Shown: piece after piece, positions 16,085 through 16,404 of the stretch
Layout: the number at the start of each line of letters is the position of its first letter
How positions within the stretch are numbered: position 1 is the stretch's first letter
Assembly: GCA_964597535.1 (NCBI GenBank)
Contig: CAZQYB010000050.1
Coordinates: forward strand, 1-16,404
Reading direction: 5' to 3'
DNA from: CAZQYB01 sp964597535
GTDB lineage: Bacteria > Planctomycetota > Phycisphaerae > Sedimentisphaerales > Anaerobacaceae
DNA: 16,404 nt
Notes under the pieces: model-generated
What the model was told of the DNA's origin: nothing
The model's input: only the letters and a program-made list of their open reading frames with translations
Database searches by the model: none
Position numbers and translations under genes: made by a program

Positions 16085-16146
16085 ACCCCGTTAGAAGTTT
16101 TCAATTTTTGCCCTCTATTTTTTTGTTATGCGATCTCTAACGGGGT
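16085..16146. repeat. Inverted-repeat element overlapping the 3' end of serS
   Basis: ACCCCGTTAGA (16085-16095) and TCTAACGGGGT (16136-16146) are perfect 11-bp inverted copies separated by 40 bases. The right arm is in the coding end of serS. The left arm is about 20 bases beyond the serS stop. The 40-base interior is AT-rich. It resembles a small palindromic interspersed element more than a terminator, because the loop is long and no T-run follows on either strand. Confidence 0.6.
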
Positions 16147-16404
16147 AAATATACGGCCGGAGGACTTTTGGTATTGTTATTGAGCCGTCTTTCGTTTGGT
16201 AAAGCTCCAGAATTGGTATCAGGATGCGCGGGCTTGCGATTACTGTGTTATTGAGCGTGTGGCAAAATCGTGTCCCGTGACCCGTGGCTCGTGACCCGTG
16301 TTTATCTTTGTAGCGGAGGTTCAGCCGTCTTGCCTGAAAATCATAAAGCTTGCTTGCGCTGTGGGTTTCGCAATAGTTGCCGCGCGAGGGCATCCAGGCT
16401 TCGA
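16115..16404 (-). CDS. serS: Seryl-tRNA synthetase, C-terminal part (5' end beyond window)
   Basis: Only the last 95 residues are visible; the frame stays open to the window edge, so the gene continues to the right. Serine--tRNA ligase charges tRNA-Ser in the cytoplasm. The segment EAWMPSRGNYCETHSASKLYDFQARRLNLRY is the conserved motif 2-to-3 region of the class II catalytic core. TRFCHTLNNTVIASPRILIPILELYQ is motif 3 with its active-site Arg, and DGSITIPKVLRPYI is the characteristic C-terminus. Two departures stand out. An insertion of roughly six residues (HGSRATGHG) before TRFCHTL coincides with a heptanucleotide array, and the tail YPVRDRITKK coincides with one arm of an inverted-repeat element that also leads into the stop codon (TAG, 16115-16117). 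Both may be tolerated because they are at a surface loop and at the terminus. Confidence 0.88.
   Translation of the reverse strand, partial: EAWMPSRGNYCETHSASKLYDFQARRLNLRYKDKHGSRATGHGTRFCHTLNNTVIASPRILIPILELYQTKDGSITIPKVLRPYIYPVRDRITKK
16269..16300. repeat. Heptanucleotide array inside serS
   Basis: Four and a half consecutive 7-bp words with core CGTG (for example CGTGACC, present twice, and CGTGGCT). On the coding (minus) strand they read as HGSRATGHGTR, between the RLNLRYKDK and FCHTLNN blocks of seryl-tRNA synthetase. The array length keeps the frame open although seven is not a multiple of three. Confidence 0.8.

Noticed and set aside
16085..16146. Bidirectional rho-independent terminator
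   Set aside because: The loop is 40 bases and no T-run follows the stem on either strand; one arm is within the serS coding sequence.
16014..16300. CRISPR array
   Set aside because: The repeats are 7-bp degenerate words without spacers of regular length, and no cas genes are present.

Overview
The window looks like a chromosomal segment of an uncultured planctomycete, most likely a member of the Phycisphaerae/Sedimentisphaerales. This is inferred from gene content: a fused AroD-AroE shikimate enzyme, large secreted proteins with pseudopilin-like 'NVLF-DGHV' modules, an FGE-like/BNR-repeat fusion, and two secreted GLUG-repeat proteins ending in a half-dockerin. No rRNA marker is present, so the placement rests on protein style. 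A 10-N run at 11579-11588 shows it is an assembled scaffold.

Layout. 1-1062 (+) is the 3' part of a bifunctional 3-dehydroquinate dehydratase/shikimate dehydrogenase. 1147-4218 (+) is a large exported protein of unknown function whose C-terminal third is three tandem pseudopilin-head-like modules behind a pilin-like hydrophobic segment. After a hairpin (4248-4287) and a good promoter (4335-4363) comes argG (4404-5621, +), the only complete biosynthetic gene. 5700-8312 (+) is a secreted FGE-fold/BNR-repeat/C-terminal-domain fusion. 8391-9569 (+) is a prepilin peptidase and 9612-10283 (+) an OmpA-family lipoprotein. comEC (10346-12958, -) converges on them. A near-consensus promoter (13069-13097) drives two tandem GLUG/half-dockerin paralogues (13138-14556 and 14559-15992, +), which form a probable two-gene operon. 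The right edge holds the 3' end of serS on the minus strand (16115-16404).

How the genes fit together. The housekeeping genes (aroDE, argG, serS) are interspersed with cell-surface genes: prepilin peptidase, OmpA-like lipoprotein, ComEC DNA-uptake channel, BNR protein and GLUG adhesin-like proteins. Prepilin peptidase and ComEC could serve the same type IV pilus/competence machinery, but the window alone does not show that.

The most unusual signal is not a gene. Five short arrays of degenerate heptanucleotides (about 10289, 12780, 12969, 16014 and 16269) share a 7-bp period and related words. Three are intergenic and two lie in frame inside comEC and serS. Next to one of them, an inverted-repeat element (16085-16146) runs into the end of serS and appears to supply its last codons and stop.
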